From the NCBI GenBank assembly GCA_035591015.1, contig JAXIUW010261388.1, positions 1 to 16,478 on the forward strand: a stretch of 16,478 bases of DNA. The letters are read 5' to 3'. The notes beneath the pieces were generated by a model. It ran no database searches. It was not told the origin of the DNA and worked only from the letters and a program-made list of their open reading frames with translations. Position numbers and translations under genes: made by a program. This document shows, in pieces, positions 1 to 10,648 of the stretch (the stretch's first letter is position 1; each line of letters starts with the position of its first letter). This DNA comes from Cephalothrix simula (taxonomy: Eukaryota > Nemertea > Palaeonemertea > Archinemertea > Cephalotrichidae).

Positions 1-1098
<1,098 letters not shown>

Positions 1099-1265
1099 TT
1101 ATACATGTTACTTATATGTAGTGCATAAAGAATAAAACTTAACAAAAATATATACTTTACCTTCTAAACATTCCAATGGAAATCGTATCTATTCTCGTAG
1201 ACAAGACACAGCTGAAAGTATTGCAGTGGTGATTCTATCTTGTATTATTTGACGGAGATGAACTC

Positions 1266-1278
1266 TGACCTCTGACCT
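1266..1278 (-). promoter_or_regulatory. DR1 of nuclear-receptor half-sites (AGGTCA-G-AGGTCA)
   Basis: The + strand reads TGACCT, one base, TGACCT, so the - strand is a perfect direct repeat of AGGTCA with a 1-bp spacer. DR1 is the classical site for HNF4, RXR and COUP-TF type receptors. It sits 168 bp after the stop codon, in a patch richer in G+C than its surroundings. The motif match is seen directly; use as a binding site is inference. Confidence 0.35.
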
Positions 1279-1422
1279 CAGCTTCTGTATGTGTGTTGTA
1301 ACTGAAACTGCCATGAGCATAACTTTATAACGATTGCTCAAGTTTTAAGTTTATATTGCATTTATTCAAGATTCTATAATTAATTGTACGTTTTTATTAT
1401 CCTAACAGTGAAATTCACTAAT

Positions 1423-1430
1423 TGTACATA
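1423..1430 (+). promoter_or_regulatory. Pumilio-type element UGUACAUA in the 3' UTR
   Basis: TGTACATA matches the PUF-protein consensus UGUANAUA. It lies 325 nt after the stop codon. It is one of three matches in the likely UTR, more than I would expect by chance at this base composition (roughly 0.4 for a UTR of this length). PUF binding would give translational repression or mRNA decay. Confidence 0.4.
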
Positions 1431-1596
1431 CGTAAAAGGAGCCATATTTGTTTTTTGAAAAAATTCAAAAAAGCTCCCCAAAAATGAATTTTCAATTATT
1501 TGAAAGTTTTTATACACGCTATACATTTTATTAAGTTTAAGATGTACACTAAATATAAAATTAAAAAAAGATTCAATGAATGAATAGATATTAAGG

Positions 1597-1604
1597 TGTA
1601 AATA
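1597..1604 (+). promoter_or_regulatory. Pumilio-type element UGUAAAUA in the 3' UTR
   Basis: TGTAAATA is the strongest form of the PUF-protein consensus UGUANAUA. It is 174 nt downstream of the UGUACAUA site and shares its strand with the Sox mRNA. Confidence 0.45.
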
Positions 1605-2229
1605 ATTTTATAAAAATGACATAATGGTTTTTTCCTTGATCTCAAAAAAGTAAAATAGAAAATAATGCTGATTAAAAATATGCTGTAATAATATTATTAT
1701 TGTAGTGACTAAATTGATTCACTTATTCCCAATTAGAGGTTTACAGAGGCTTATTAGCAAAATATTCGAAAACCTAAAAAATTTTAGACTTTGGGAAAAA
1801 TGATCAATAATGATATGTGCTATTATAAGTTTTTTTGCTGCAAAGCGACGCTACACAACCGTTGTTCCACGTTAATGTGTTGTCAGATTTAAGTGTAGTT
1901 TAATTTTTAATTTGATAGTTGATACCTTTAAAAATGTATTCCTTTTGTAGCTTTAATTATGAAATAGATTAAAATAATTGAATTCAAAATTTTGACATTC
2001 CTTAATAAACTTTAAGTTTAAACTTTATTGGGAAATATTTGTTACATAAACTTAAGTAAATTAAGATCAATTATAATGTATTATTACATGTATGAAGTTT
2101 TTGTTAACAAAATAGAATAACCCTTCAAGGTAGTTGTACATGAGATATAAATGGACATAAAGATTAACATACTATTTTGGGCATTGACGAATTAAGAATT
2201 CTTAGCATGGAGTGCCAAATTATATGATT

Positions 2230-2252
2230 ATAAAAGCTCCTTTCGCTTTTAT
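2230..2252 (+). other. small hairpin in the 3' UTR (8-bp stem, 7-nt loop)
   Basis: ATAAAAGC at 2230-2237 is perfectly complementary to GCTTTTAT at 2245-2252 around the loop TCCTTTC. A second compact hairpin with a pyrimidine-rich loop follows about 230 nt downstream. Role unknown. Confidence 0.45.
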
Positions 2253-2329
2253 TGACATTAAGAACATGTATAAGTATATAATCAAAGCTGTTTCTCATCT
2301 CTATCCTGCTTCAATTTGACAATAGATAA

Positions 2330-2337
2330 TGTAGATA
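2330..2337 (+). promoter_or_regulatory. Pumilio-type element UGUAGAUA in the 3' UTR
   Basis: TGTAGATA fits UGUANAUA with N = G. This is the third PUF-type match on the sense strand of the likely 3' UTR, about 300 nt before the proposed cleavage site. Confidence 0.35.
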
Positions 2338-2462
2338 ATGACAAACAATGTGCTACAAGTTTTCTTCATTTGACCGCATTTGACCTAAGTTTAATAACCA
2401 ATTTTTTCATAACTTAAAATAGAATATAATGCAAATATTGGACAAAAGGTATATTTGTTAAG

Positions 2463-2486
2463 GGCATCTCTCGCTCTCGAGATGCC
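2463..2486 (+). other. small hairpin in the 3' UTR (8-bp stem, 8-nt loop)
   Basis: GGCATCTC at 2463-2470 pairs perfectly with GAGATGCC at 2479-2486 around the loop TCGCTCTC. The stem is G+C-rich compared with the AT-rich sequence around it, so it should be the most stable local structure in the UTR. Function unknown. Confidence 0.5.
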
Positions 2487-2527
2487 AAAAATTAGAAAAT
2501 TAATAGATTATTTTATCTTTATTATTG

Positions 2528-2560
<33 letters not shown>
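2528..2560 (+). repeat. ATT trinucleotide microsatellite, 11 units
   Basis: Eleven uninterrupted ATT units, flanked by imperfect ATTATTG and GTATTTG. It lies in the last 100 bp of the likely Sox 3' UTR. Expected to be length-polymorphic. Confidence 0.95.
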
Positions 2561-2630
2561 GTATTTGAGATTGTGATTGATATTTATGAAATTAATTTTG
2601 TTGACGAAAGTGTCGTTTATGATGACGATT

Positions 2631-2674
2631 AATAAAACTATTTTTTCCGTATAAAATAAATGTTTTTGTGTTTG
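2631..2674 (+). terminator. likely polyadenylation signal of the SoxB2 transcript
   Basis: AATAAA at 2631-2636 is followed about 25 nt later by the T/GT-rich element TGTTTTTGTGTTTG at 2661-2674, the usual spacing for cleavage near 2650. A second AATAAA overlaps the gap at 2655-2660. Other AATAAA hexamers at 1131 and 2004 have no comparable GT-rich element behind them. Inferred from signals only. Confidence 0.5.
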
Positions 2675-2679
2675 AAGGC

Positions 2680-4640
2680 TTTTAACAGTAGCGTTCCATT
2701 CATGCAGAGTCTATAAAAATTAGCTTTATAAAAGGAAGTATTTCATTCATTTCAGATCTTTTCTGGTCATTTGAAAAGCTATTCTGTTTACATGACCAGG
2801 AATTGTATGCTAAAACTTGAAAATGGCCTTTATTATAGAAAAGTTTTATTTGCCTAAAATGTGTATTCTCCCCACCTTTAATAACGTACAATAGGGCATG
2901 AAAAGATGAATAAACCACGGTTAAATTTTTGACAATAATATTTCAAGATAAGAAATTTCTTAATGCCTATCATAGTGGGCTTTTGTTTGCCTTTGTTAGC
3001 TTCTTTTCGAATAGTGTATACATTTGCGACATTTTATTATAAGAATACCATTGCATATGAATTAAACGAAGAAATAACTGAAAAGCCTAAGGACATCAAA
3101 GAAATGTTTAACAATAAATGCCTTCTTAATCTGTAATCACCCAGAATCACCTGTAGTGAAAAAGGCAATTAAAAGTCAAGCTTCAAGGTCCCAAGGACAG
3201 CAGGGAACAATATGGGGGTCAACACTGTTTTTACTCTATCAAAATCTTTACAAAACCTGAGAAGACATAAATATTCTCAAAATGAGTATCTAAAAAAATC
3301 CCTAGTAAATGCAATATTTCAGGTGTGTCTAAGTGATTCATAAGTAGAAATCTTTTGTTTTTGCTCTATTGGGCTTTTTTATTAGCAAAGAGTCACATTT
3401 CAACTCTTTCTTTGTTTTATTTTTTCTTAAAATGACATTCATGCTCGCATTCATGTACACCATGGGTATGTGCATGATTTCCAGAATTTCTATGGATAAA
3501 ATATTTATTATACCAATTCATAAAAAGGCTAAACATTCTAAACAAATGCAAATTAATATTTTAAACATTATCATGCATTTTTATTGATCTTTATTATTTT
3601 AATATAATGAACTTTGTTCTAGGAGAGTATTAAATTGAATAAATAACCATTTTTAATATAATGGGAATGCTTTGAACTAAAACATGACTCAAACAAAACA
3701 AATTGAATGAGTATTCATCCTTATTCATCCTAAAAAGTCGAGAAACAAAAGGGAAAACGAGAAAGAAGTTACAAATGAATTGTAGTTTATTTTGTCACTT
3801 TTAATTGATTATACACACAAAGCAAATGCATTGATAAATCTATACATAATACTGAACATGGGTATAATCAAAGGACATTTATGCCTAGGATTAGATAATT
3901 TATTAATTTAAGAAGTTTCTTGCATCATTATTGGTTTTTCTTTCTTTGCATCTATCTTTTAACAAAGGTATCAAGATGTTTTTTGTGAAAATACCCTACG
4001 GCTTGAAAAATCTTTAGAAATATAAAATTTCCAATGCTTTGCTTTATAATTTTAACACCGCAAATAATAGGAAACCATTAAAAGATTTTTTAAAACTATT
4101 AATATAAGGATAAAAGAGCATCCGAGCCATACAATAACCACAAACCAATCGAAGATTTGAGGGCTGGACCCTTTCTTATCCTAATGGTCTATCGCGCTTT
4201 CTTATTCCATTAAAAATACCTTTTTTATCCGTTATTTGATAAATGATTTATAAATTCTAACAAACAAAAAGGATAAAAGATAATTGGTAATATACAATAA
4301 AGAAAAATCAATACCACTTGTATAGAAACCTAACACCACCCAGAACCATGACAAAGCCATTGGCTTTAGGTATTATTAGGGTTTTATTGAACACCTCATC
4401 ATGTATTGCTTCTTTCAAATGTGGCTGCAAACAGCAGAATATCTCAGAGAAAGGCTTCTTTTTGCTATGAAAAGATCACAAAATACAGGCAAATTAGCGG
4501 TAATAGCGTTTTTTAAGAAATCAGAATCTATCAATAGGATTAATTATTGAATATAAATAACATTGGAGTTTTACCTTTATCTCAAATATAAAGGATAAAG
4601 AATAATTCAAAATAAGACATTAAGAAGAAAAAAACATATA
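2680..4640. other. intergenic AT-rich DNA, no gene recognised
   Basis: No convincing coding signal on either strand; reading frames are short and rich in Phe, Ile, Lys and Asn as expected by chance. A short 10-bp direct repeat (ATTCATCC, TTATTCATCC) lies near 3713-3731. The only stretch that departs from the AT-rich background is about 4105-4200, containing GGGCTGGACCC and CTAATGGTCTATCGCGC, which I cannot assign. Confidence 0.7.
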
Positions 4641-4919
4641 AAGTTGAAAATACGCCAATGGCGTGAAGCTCACTTGGTGGGTCTTATTAATTATACATCT
4701 AGCAGTAGCTCTTAAAGATTCACACAGTGTGAAATTAGCAGTACTTAAAAGAGTCATATCGACTAAGTACGAAAAACACAGTTTCTTGACGGTTTTGGGC
4801 CCTGACGGGGCCACGGAGGGCGTTATCGAAAAACGACCAAAAAGATTATACTCTCCTACACTCCTGTATCAAATTTCAATTTCAATTTCATGGTCACAGA
4901 CACCGGGCGATAGCATAAG
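4641..4919. other. unassigned stretch of higher G+C, possibly relic repeat
   Basis: This segment is less AT-rich than its surroundings and includes GGGCCCTGACGGGGCCACGG near 4798-4817 and an imperfect palindrome TTCACACAGTGTGAA at 4719-4733. A + strand frame (4663-4926, GTG start) begins with a hydrophobic run but resembles no family I know and ends at the MITE cluster. It abuts the palindrome at 4920 and the MITE at 4946, so it may be the remains of another mobile element. Confidence 0.3.
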
Positions 4920-4943
4920 ACCATAACCAAATTTGGTTATGGT
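4920..4943. repeat. perfect 24-bp palindrome next to a MITE
   Basis: The sequence ACCATAACCAAA and its exact reverse complement are joined with no loop. It ends immediately before the TAA/GACCCC boundary of the MITE at 4946. TAAGACC occurs on both sides (4916-4922 and 4943-4949), which suggests a small foldback insertion or the remains of a second transposon end at the same TAA target. Confidence 0.7.
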
Positions 4944-4945
4944 AA

Positions 4946-5049
4946 GACCCCGTCTACATTACTAACATTTAACCATAGTTAACTATTAACCATGGTTAAA
5001 TGTTAGTAATCTAGAAGCAAAATAGTTAACTTTAATCAACATTTAACCA
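4946..5049 (+). mobile_element. truncated PIF/Harbinger-like MITE (same family as 10124-10465)
   Basis: The left end GACCCCGTCTACATTACTAA follows a TAA target-like triplet and matches the terminal inverted repeat of the complete copy at 10124. Bases 4953-5015 form a near-perfect snapback hairpin (about 29 of 32 positions paired) centred on 4984. The shared internal block AGCAAAATAGTTAACTTTAA (from 5016) continues to ATTTAACCA at 5049, where similarity to the other copy stops. The right terminus is absent, so the copy is a 5' fragment. There is no coding capacity. Confidence 0.75.
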
Positions 5050-5389
5050 AGCTTACATTGTGAACTTAAATGAAGAAGCAGTGAGAAAAAACTCATTCTA
5101 AATGCATGTATTACTTGTATTACTAAACAAGAAACATTTGAAAATAATAAAAAAATAGTTACAGCATTATGCAACATAATAAATAACCGTTTTATATGTC
5201 ACTGATGAGTGGATCGTGTATCTTGTCTATATTTGGTATAATCATAAAATGCTGGGCATCGATGGAATTCTATTTCATTAAAGAAAAATTAAATAATTTT
5301 AAGACCAAGTTGTTGATTGAATAAGATCATAAATAGATGATAGGTATTGATAACATCAAAACCTTAAAGGATCATTAAGAGTGACGTTT

Positions 5390-5705
5390 CTTTCTTCCAC
5401 AAACAATTTAGGTCCTCTCTGATGTCACGATATCATTGATCGTTCGGAATGACTACAAAGGTGAATTTGATGGTTTCATTGCATCGCTAAAATTGTCATC
5501 AATTCTTCATACCCACATCTTACCTATTTCGTCCACATTATTCCAGACAAAAGCTTCTAAATAGCTGGACAAAAGGCGGATTGACCAATGTCTGCTTCTA
5601 ATGTATGAGCCCTTATAATGACACCACTTGGTATCTCCATCCTTATTATTCTATTCAACCATCGTTAATCGGTCCATTGGACTTATGGATTTGTATTGTT
5701 ATCAT
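5390..5705. promoter_or_regulatory. candidate SoxB2 enhancer in the downstream desert
   Basis: This stretch is more evenly composed than the AT-rich DNA around it and dense in developmental transcription-factor motifs. It has Sox-type sites CATTGAT (5434-5440) and TACAAAG (5454-5460), two GACAAAAG copies (5546-5553 and 5568-5575), CCAATG/CCATTGG (5585-5590, 5674-5680), a TATTGTT (5694-5700), and a homeodomain-type GTTAATC (5664-5670). It lies 4.3 kb downstream of the Sox stop codon. Motif matches are seen; enhancer function and conservation are inference. Confidence 0.3.
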
Positions 5706-5709
5706 AGGA

Positions 5710-7730
5710 TAGAGAAATGTGTCCCAGAGTCAATATATTGTTTTGATACAGGGTAGCCTCGAGCCGTTTTGTCGGACATTGAAAAGGATTTTCAAAAGTT
5801 TCAAATTTCAATTCATGTCATATGTTTCAAAGCCAATATTTCTGTGGTACTATTGTCAAAAATTTTGAATGCATAAATCTTGTTATTGAATTATAAATGG
5901 ATTTGTCTGTTGTGTGGATTATCACCAATTAATTTAGGATAAAATGTAAAATTTAATTAAGAATAGAAAATATTTAAATGACTTTGCTAAAATTTAAACT
6001 TTCATATTGATAAAATGAATAATCTTGAGAAATAATCTATAGGTTTCAGAGAATCGACATTATTTAGTATATACTAAGTAGTTGTTTTCTGATCCTTCTA
6101 TAATTACATATACATGCATTGCCTAATGAAATATTTAAATGTGATGTTAATTTTAACTATTCAATGACCAAAAGCCCTATTTTGATGGAAGGTGAACCAG
6201 ATAAAGCTGAGGTATCACCTTTGCACTAAACAAAAGTTCCAAACTTTTGATTAAATTGCTTTTAAAGCCAAAGAAAGTTTAGATTTTATTCTGTAAAATA
6301 AGAAGTAATATAATCTATTATATTTTTCATTTAAAATAAGTCAGAAATTTAATTATTTTTCAAATAATTCAGTTTATTGTTAAATTCAACAGGATTCTGC
6401 TGGTCTTTGAACGTTTTTATTAGAATAAGAATACTTGTCAAAAGATTCAATTAAAACTGTGTGCTGTTAATCCCACGACTTTATAAAAGACAACTATAGA
6501 ATAAAATTATTATAAAAGAGATTATTTTTCACCAAGACATGGATACAAATGATTTACAGTAGATATATCATCTTTTGTAGAAGTTATTGAATTTTCAATT
6601 CCTATATAACAAGAGAATCTATTCATTTATGACTTTCTTTGTAGAGTTTTAAACCTCTTATTTAAAAGTATAGAATAGAAATACTGTTGTCAATATTCAT
6701 AAAGCATGCACATTAAATATAAAAATATCTTTCAAATACAATGCCTGAATAAAGTGTTAACATATAAATATCAATAAGGCCAGTACCTTATAATTTTAAT
6801 TGTACATCAGAATGATGGTCATATTGTCTAGAGTATAATAAAATACTATAATCTTTGTATTTTCTTTCTTCATTTTATTCAAAAAAGTTGAATAGTTTTC
6901 AAATAGTTTCTCAACAATTATTAATGACCATTTCAAATTCAAATTTCATTTTCAAAGGAAAATTTTTAATTGCAAAATGGACTATAAATATCAGGTCAAC
7001 TGATTTTTCCAGGTTTAGAATTGAAACGAAAAATTTGAAATTACTTTAATGATACCATCATTTGAAAATTCATGGCATTTTAGATAAACCGGAACTTTTA
7101 AAAAGCTGCCTTTTTGCATTGAAAATTCTAAATTGCAATTGATTTAATTAATATTTGAATACAGGTGTATATTTTCAATCAATTGTATGGTAAATATTAA
7201 TTTTAAAATGAACAAAAAATACAAATTTTATAATCAAATCCTTTTATTATAATAGTTAAGTAATTAATAGATTCTATGACAATCTAAAGTGATAAAAGCC
7301 AACAGTTCTAATGATAAAAAATTAATAATTATTTTTTTCACTAAATTGCAGATGTATAATTGAATTAACAGAGGAATAATTTAATTCAAGTGGATTTTTA
7401 TTGAAAATTTCTCTGCTTTACATCTGGCATTTGATACACACACGTATGAGAAGCATTGGCCGATTATTAGGCACTAAATTTTTTTCAGCCACAACCTTTT
7501 GGGTCCAAGTGTTTAAAAAGAGCTTCTTGAAAAATCTGAACAGTACTTAAATTTTTCAAAAAGAGAAAATGAAGCTGGGTCAAATAGCACTAACCTTTGG
7601 AAGCTACTTGTAAAGTTCTTGATGGTATTTTAACCATCTGATTTAACAGAATTCGTAAAGAAATGTACTATTGTTTTTGCAAAAAAGTGTGATTTAATTA
7701 TTTTTTACATCTGTTTCTACCTTTGAACAT
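5710..7730. other. intergenic AT-rich DNA, no gene recognised
   Basis: Very AT-rich, with many stop codons in all frames. Features are limited to simple symmetry, such as the perfect 14-bp palindrome TTAGTATATACTAA at 6064-6077, and nested inverted CAATTGAT/ATCAATTG arms near 7136-7185. No transposon ends recognised. Confidence 0.7.
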
Positions 7731-7734
7731 ATTG

Positions 7735-7870
7735 CTTTGAACACTTTCACAGATTTTCAGATCCTACTTTGATTTTCCCATTAGAAATAATTAAAGGATT
7801 TCGAGACCTTTGCAAACAAAACTGGCCTGATAAGTGTCAAAAGTGGAAATAAATGAATGAAGAACCCCAG
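7735..7870. promoter_or_regulatory. second candidate enhancer with mixed TF motifs
   Basis: A compact cluster of motifs: CTTTGAT (TCF/LEF type), CCATTAG and AATAATTAAAG (homeodomain type), and CCTTTGCAAACAAAA (7808-7822), which combines a Sox-like and a forkhead-like core, then GATAAG. The block stands out from the surrounding A/T runs. Nothing beyond motif content supports it. Confidence 0.22.
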
Positions 7871-7874
7871 GAAG

Positions 7875-9720
7875 AGTTAAACCAAGATCGTAATCTAAAA
7901 ACGATAAATAAAATATTTTTTAAAATATTGAATAAAGTCTACATCTAAAAATATTCAAATAAAAACCAACGAAAATTCTAAACACAAAACAAAATCAACT
8001 GATTTCTATAAAACCTGGAAATTGGGAACAATAACGGAATTCAAGACGGAATTAATTTTTTAAACTAGTTTTAATATGTTGTAAAAAATTAGAGAGAGGT
8101 GCATGCACAATTGACCAAAATGGATTAGCACTCTGCTATCTAGGCCTACATAGCGATAACTTAGACTTAAGAAGTGATAAAAGCGATCGATATCATATTT
8201 TCGTCAATAGTGCACCTTTAAAAATTAGTACGCGATACAGCATTTTTAGTATCAAAATTAGAGCTCTTTAGTTTAATAAATATACTATTTTTGTTGCTTC
8301 AACTTTCTAGGTCTTAATCTGTGTTTTGTAGGGTTTTTTTGTGGAAAACCAAAATCAACTAGATCTATATTATCACTGTTTTAATGAAACTATAAAATCA
8401 AATTTGACAGCGTTAAAGATCAAACTTTTTCTGAACTGGAAGTGGATATATTTTGAGTGAATCCCTAAGTGGCATGTTCTTTCATTTGTGAACACCTTGG
8501 GAATGTTAAAGATCTCTACAGGCATGAAAAGACCCTTCAATAGCCCCTTTTTCTTATTATATTTTCAGTAGAGAATCCTTTAGACAAGTCAAAGCACAGG
8601 AAGAAAGACTCGATGTTTCCTGTAATAATTAGATGAATAGGATTGTATAGGATGAATTGTGAATAGGAAAAATAACAGGCAGAACAAAATACAAGTCGTG
8701 TGAAAGAAGATTTAATAGCAGGAAAAGAAATGAGCTATCAGATTTAGACTTGAGCATTCAGAATGATTTCAATAGTTTTATAAAAGAAGTAATTCATTTT
8801 TGTTATTTAGTGAATTCAAACTTTGCTGATCTTAAGAAAATGATGAAAGAATGTCATGCTGGGACAATTAATATAGTAAAACAGACGTGAAAAATAAAAT
8901 GGTGTAGGAAGTTCTAAAGAATGAATGAAAAGGACGAGAAGAATCCTCTGCCCGAACAGTCACATTATCTTAGCTGAATAAACCTGTTTATGAGAAGTGA
9001 TAAATAGCACATGAATGACTGATTTTGAATGACTGGGAAAGACTGGACGATTTTTCGGTTAGCATATGAATGGTTAATCTTTATGCGGCTTTTTATGATA
9101 CCATTTTCAGAGTTATAAAAAATTTGAATCAAAAAAGGCATTTTCATTAAAGCAAGGAAAAAGCAACTTCCTAAAACAAAACACTTGTTGAATATAACAA
9201 CGACGCTTGTAGTAAAGATTTGATGGATTTCAATTGGGTTCCTACGAATGTGAAATATTTGAAATATTATAGAAGCCAACACGATTTTTCTTTTAAAATC
9301 ATAATGCTTTGATTATGTATTTTAAAAATCGTCGCGTTTTAAAACAGTTTTTAAAATTCTTGCCAAAACCTCATTTATTTATTTATATCAACACCAAAAC
9401 GTATTTCCTATTCTGTCCCCTGTCCTTCTCTCCTCAACAATTATCATAGTTTTCACTCCTGAAGAGTCGTACAAATTCTAGATGTTTTAAAAACTTTGGA
9501 TTCCTATAGCTGGGCCTCTACTGATACCTTTTAATACCAGCTTTATGGGTTCTTTACCAACATCATCATTATCACTCACTCTATCATTGTTCAGTAATTC
9601 AAGGATTGTTTGATGAAGGGAAATACCAATCCTATTTATATATAATATCACACATTGCTATAGCACTTGCTCCTTTGTATCATGAATATATAAAATAGAA
9701 AATTATACAAAAATACGTGA
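7875..9720. other. intergenic AT-rich DNA, no gene recognised
   Basis: Includes a perfect 10-bp palindrome GTGCATGCAC at 8099-8108 and a less AT-rich patch at 8460-8600. A 105-codon minus-strand frame at 8965-9282 is hydrophobic and low in complexity and looks like chance. No RNA gene or mobile element recognised. Confidence 0.65.
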
Positions 9721-9753
9721 CTATTTTGAATACAAATTATGGGTGTAAGAGAA

Positions 9754-9987
9754 AGAATTCATACTTTTATGTGCTGCTTGAGATCTTTTATGGCCCTCTA
9801 AAATAATGAGAGAGGATGAATTAGTACTAGATCTTTCTGTAGTATTTGCCCGGTGAAAAGGCGTATTATTTTGGTCATTGATGGTTAAGAGCCTCGGTTT
9901 TTTTCCAGCTGTATGCACTAGACTGAACTTTAAAAGACGCTGCTCTTTTTCGTTTTGTGGAAAACCACGTTCTGTACCCATAACTAT
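9754..9987 (-). other. exon-like minus-strand open frame, unassigned
   Basis: On the - strand a T-rich tract ending TTCAATAG lies just before ATGGGTACAGAACG, and an open frame runs through to a GTATGA donor-like site near 9760. The predicted segment is polar (for example PRLLTINDQNNTPFHRA) with a more balanced amino-acid mix than other frames in the desert. I recognise no domain. It could be a single internal or first exon of an unrelated gene, an lncRNA exon, or chance; chance is the most likely. Confidence 0.15.
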
Positions 9988-10123
9988 TGAACAAAAAGGT
10001 ATAATTAAATAAAACCCGTATATAATCTAGATTTCGCGTCATACTTTATGTACAGAACACATAAATTCAGAATTTTATGTGACCTTGGTACATGTCACAA
10101 TATCAGACTCGATATGAGAGTTA

Positions 10124-10465
10124 GACCCCCGTCTACATTACTAACATTTAGCCATGGTTAAATGTTGGTAATGTAAAAGCAAAATTGTTAACTTTAATCA
10201 ACATTTAACCATGGTTAACAAACTATTCCCTGTGATTAAATTATATTTAGTTAAGTCGATTTAACAGTGGTTAAGTCTGTACTTTAGTGATGTAGACGCA
10301 AATTTCTGATTTAATCATTGATTAAGTCGCGATTTCCAAAACCCACAAGGTTGAATTAACCAACATTTAATCAGAGGTCGTCTTAACTAATAAACTTTAA
10401 CCATAGTTAAAGTTAACCAGTGGTTAACTTAATCACGGTTAAATGTTAGTAATGTAGACAGGGTC
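10124..10465 (+). mobile_element. complete PIF/Harbinger-like MITE, 342 bp
   Basis: The element starts GACCCCCGTCTACATTACTA and ends in the inverted TAGTAATGTAGACAGGGTC, giving terminal inverted repeats of about 27 bp with one substitution/indel near the tip. It is flanked by the direct 3-bp duplication TTA (10121-10123 and 10466-10468). A TTA/TAA 3-bp target is the hallmark of the PIF/Harbinger superfamily. Bases 10134-10175 form a loopless hairpin of about 21 bp centred on CCATGG. The interior is made of degenerate TTAACCA/TGGTTAA units and a repeated block (GTAATGTA at 10168, GTGATGTA at 10287, GTAATGTA at 10449). There is no coding capacity, so movement would need a transposase in trans. 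Confidence 0.85.
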
Positions 10466-10648
10466 TTAGTTAAATGTCAAAGAATGCCAGAAGATGATGT
10501 ACCCCGAACAGTAACTATTCTTGGAACTTTGTCCTTCTAAAGTCAAGGTTTGGATCAAAGTTAGCAGCATGTATTTATCATATACCTAGTTCCAGTTAAT
10601 AACATGATGGTATCTTTAGAACTTTTCATCAGGATGACTTTGAAAAGA

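Larger units (their letters stand above)
1099..2650 (+). other. likely 3' UTR of the SoxB2 gene
   Basis: The AT-rich sequence after the stop codon has no open frame of note and no splice-donor-to-exon pattern I can support. It ends near a plausible polyadenylation site at about 2650. The length of about 1.55 kb is inferred from the best poly(A) signal, not observed. Within it are three UGUANAUA sites, a DR1 of AGGTCA half-sites, two compact hairpins and an ATT microsatellite, listed separately. An early AATAAA at 1131-1136 would give a UTR of only about 50 nt but lacks a GT-rich downstream element. Confidence 0.55.

Noticed and set aside
1131-1136. AATAAA 33 nt after the stop codon as the main poly(A) signal
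   Set aside because: No GT-rich downstream element follows; the pair at 2631 and 2661 fits better, though minor use cannot be excluded.
4663-4926. Possible small secreted protein with an N-terminal hydrophobic run
   Set aside because: It has a GTG start, no recognisable mature domain, and the frame runs into a palindrome and MITE. Chance frame or transposon relic is more likely.
8965-9282. 105-codon minus-strand frame, hydrophobic
   Set aside because: Composition is what random AT-rich DNA gives (Ile, Phe, Asn, Ser rich), with no domain or splice context.
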